Shown here piece after piece: positions 5,119-6,870 of a DNA stretch of 6,870 bases. Positions within the stretch are counted from its first letter, which is position 1. Each line of letters starts with the position of its first letter. The position numbers and the translations under genes were made by a program. This stretch comes from Pedobacter sp. UBA1654 (GTDB lineage: Bacteria > Bacteroidota > Bacteroidia > Sphingobacteriales > Sphingobacteriaceae), in assembly GCA_002320935.1 (NCBI GenBank), contig DCLG01000105.1:916-7785 (forward strand), given 5' to 3'. The notes under the pieces were generated by a model, which did not search any database, had not been told where the DNA came from, and saw only the letters and a list, made by a program, of their open reading frames with translations.

Positions 5119-5655
5119 CTAGAGATAATGATCTGAAAATAGTGCATCAGCAATCGTAATACAAAAAGAATATCTTTTGTCATCATTTAAGATCGACAAA
5201 GAAGGAACAATTTCTTTAAGCGTTCCTTCAGCTATCCAGGGAAACTCATTGTAATTTGGTATACAGTAATATAATTGATCGGTAAGGAGGTGTTTTCCTT
5301 GGTTTATAAATTCAATTTTACCGTACGAGTATTGCTCTCCATCAAATACGCATGAACGTCTATAAACGCAAAAAAAACCAAAGATACTAACTTGTAAAAC
5401 ATACCGTTCCTGTTCATCTATTTCAAGCAAAAAACGAACACTTCTGTCTTGTCTAAAAAAGTGAGTCCAATCCTCAATTTTTACATTTGGTAAGGCTTCT
5501 TTTAAGGTAGCATACAGCTGATCAGCGTAATTTGGATACTTTTTATTAAATACATCAATTTGATGTTCAACATCTTTAACGGTTTTCAATGAACCCTTGT
5601 CAAAAAAGAAATCTCTTTCGAAGTTTAGGTTAATAATTTCCTGTATGTCATTCAT
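5119..5655 (-). CDS. Cytoplasmic protein of unknown function
   Basis: This is a complete 178-residue frame I do not recognise. There is no signal peptide or membrane helix. The N-terminal third (to about 56) is helical and charged, including DVEHQIDVFNKKYPNYADQL. From about 60 the sequence alternates strands and is rich in aromatics: WTHFFRQDRSVRFLLEID, YVLQVSIFGFFCVYRR, QYSYGKIEFINQG. The end is FCITIADALFSDHYL. It is strongly acidic and aromatic, a composition often seen in small immunity or adaptor proteins, but that is a weak hint and no family motif supports it. It lies 51 bases downstream of the serine hydrolase gene on the same strand, with no terminator seen between, so cotranscription is possible. 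The leader before the ATG has no Shine-Dalgarno. That the frame is a real gene rests on length, composition and the lack of a competing frame. Confidence 0.75.
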   Translation of the reverse strand: MNDIQEIINLNFERDFFFDKGSLKTVKDVEHQIDVFNKKYPNYADQLYATLKEALPNVKIEDWTHFFRQDRSVRFLLEIDEQERYVLQVSIFGFFCVYRRSCVFDGEQYSYGKIEFINQGKHLLTDQLYYCIPNYNEFPWIAEGTLKEIVPSLSILNDDKRYSFCITIADALFSDHYL

Positions 5656-5706
5656 ATTTGCAACGATGCTACCTGCGCAACAAAGCGATATTTGCTGAGT
5701 GTTGTT

Positions 5707-6870
5707 CTATTCTTTCGTAAACGTGATTTTTCCACCTCCTTGTTTTAACAACATCGTTTTTTCACTCGGGTTGAATTCTAAACCGACGCCCGCTTGATCA
5801 AATTCGAATTTATCTTGATCTGTTGCTTCAAGTGGAAATGACGATTGGCCAGTCGCCTGTGCATATAAAACATTACCGTCTTTGGTTACCGTAATTTTCA
5901 TCGGGATTTCCTTGGAAGCATAAACACCCAGATACTTGTCCAGATCTTCTGACTTTACTTCATAAGAAGAAAATTTAGGAATCTCAAAAGGTTTGCCGTA
6001 AACCGCACTTAATACCGCAATCGAAATGTTATTGTTTTTGTAGTTTGTTCCATTTGATGTTAATGCATAGGAAATATTTCCATCAGAATAGCGTGAAAAT
6101 GTGGAACGGAAACCGTCAATCCCGCCGTTGTGTCCATGCCCCTTTTTGTCATAAAATGGAAATTCCAGTAACCCCATCCCGAAACCATCTTTTATGGTCT
6201 TCATTATTTCAAGACTTTCGCTTTTCAAGAGTTTTCCGCTGAATAAGGCGTCACTAAATTTTGTCATATCGATTGGTGTGGAAATGATGCCGCCCGCACC
6301 CAACGGAATAGAAATGTCCGTCTCGGGTTCGATTTTCCAAGTGCCCGCATATGTATATGATTTAGTTTCATGTTTATCAGGGTTGATTTTTCCGGCCAGG
6401 TATGTGTTTTGTAAGCCAATTGGTTTAACGATATAGGTTTGTAGTAAATCGGCATACGGTTTCTTGAAAGCCTTTTCGAGAATGTAAGTCAAGAGCACGA
6501 AGTTTGAATTGCTGTATTCTGCTTTGCTGTCTGGTTCAAAATCATTTCCTCCTTTTGTGATGATTGCAACCATTTCTTTTTCTGTCTTAGGTTGCGTGTG
6601 CCAGGTTAAAAAGTCCTTGTTGTTAGTGAAATTGTAAATACCACTTCGGTGATTAAGCAAATGTTGTATGGTTATAATTTTAGCATTTTTGATTGTTGGG
6701 AAATACCTGTCAATGGTTTGATTTAAGGTCAGCTTTCTTTCTTCCACCGCCTTTAAAGCAAGGACTGCAGTAAATGTTTTCGAAATAGAGCCAATTCTAT
6801 ATTTGGAGGTTTCGTCTGCTTTGACGTTGTTTTCAACATCAGAATACCCAACAGATTTAGAATAGATGAC
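5707..6870 (-). CDS. Serine hydrolase, beta-lactamase class C / S12 family (5' end outside window)
   Basis: The frame is open to the right edge: 387 residues plus stop are visible. All three motifs of penicillin-recognising serine hydrolases (Pfam Beta-lactamase) are present, numbered from the edge: SxxK as S28-I-S-K31 in YRIGSISKTFTAV, Y119-S-N121 in AEYSNSNFVLLTYILEK, and H247-N-G249 in GHGHNGGIDGF. The nucleophile is S28, with K31 as base. A separate C-terminal module from about 303 (SEDLDKYLGVYASKEIPMK to the end) resembles the small beta-rich domain that follows many S12 peptidases. These enzymes are D-alanyl peptidases, esterases or beta-lactamases, usually exported; the substrate is not readable and the signal peptide would lie beyond the edge. 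A GTG at 6747 is not the start, because beginning there would drop the catalytic Ser and Lys. It is the upstream partner of the gene 51 bases downstream. Confidence 0.93.
   Translation of the reverse strand, partial: VIYSKSVGYSDVENNVKADETSKYRIGSISKTFTAVLALKAVEERKLTLNQTIDRYFPTIKNAKIITIQHLLNHRSGIYNFTNNKDFLTWHTQPKTEKEMVAIITKGGNDFEPDSKAEYSNSNFVLLTYILEKAFKKPYADLLQTYIVKPIGLQNTYLAGKINPDKHETKSYTYAGTWKIEPETDISIPLGAGGIISTPIDMTKFSDALFSGKLLKSESLEIMKTIKDGFGMGLLEFPFYDKKGHGHNGGIDGFRSTFSRYSDGNISYALTSNGTNYKNNNISIAVLSAVYGKPFEIPKFSSYEVKSEDLDKYLGVYASKEIPMKITVTKDGNVLYAQATGQSSFPLEATDQDKFEFDQAGVGLEFNPSEKTMLLKQGGGKITFTKE

Noticed and set aside
5656..5706. Possible terminator or promoter between the serine hydrolase and the unknown protein
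   Set aside because: Only a weak five-base complementarity (CAACA and TGTTG) is present, with no T-run and no TAnnTTTG match.
6045..6455. Three open frames on both strands inside the serine hydrolase gene
   Set aside because: All overlap the motif-bearing frame that holds SxxK, YSN and HNG, so they are shadows.
1..6870. Mobile element, CRISPR array, tRNA or defence system
   Set aside because: I found no transposase or integrase motif, no regularly spaced repeats, no tRNA-like cloverleaf and no recognisable defence domains.

Overview
The window looks like ordinary chromosomal DNA from a member of the Bacteroidota. The signs are AT-rich intergenic DNA, start codons mostly without Shine-Dalgarno sequences, two exact matches to the Bacteroidota -7 promoter element TAnnTTTG, a lipoprotein with a Bacteroidota-style surface-export tail after its lipobox cysteine, and protein families common in that phylum. 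I cannot place it below phylum.

Left part (1-2109): three unrelated genes on the minus strand, all for exported proteins. They are a secreted protein with a duplicated domain that runs off the left edge, a secreted protein ending in a DUF6438-type domain, and a small lipoprotein. Gaps of about 140-150 bases separate them, so they are probably separate transcripts.

Middle (2110-4893): a 416-base gap holds the 5' stump of an alpha/beta hydrolase gene (34 codons, then a stop, with the rest missing) and three inverted repeats. Next come a membrane-anchored metallo-beta-lactamase-fold hydrolase (minus) and a divergently read MerR-family regulator (plus). The 321 bases between those two contain inverted repeats close to both starts, a -7 element, and a short open frame that looks like a gene tail. 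The regulator converges on a DinB-family protein with a 19-base gap.

Right part (4894-6870, minus): a short intergenic stretch, a cytoplasmic protein I do not recognise, and 51 bases upstream of that a class C beta-lactamase-like serine hydrolase cut by the right edge. These last two may form an operon.

I see no mobile element, CRISPR array, RNA gene or defence cassette. The most plausible regulatory unit is the MerR regulator with the divergent hydrolase. The most notable signals are the two apparent gene remnants and the cluster of overlapping inverted repeats between the regulator's promoter and its start codon.
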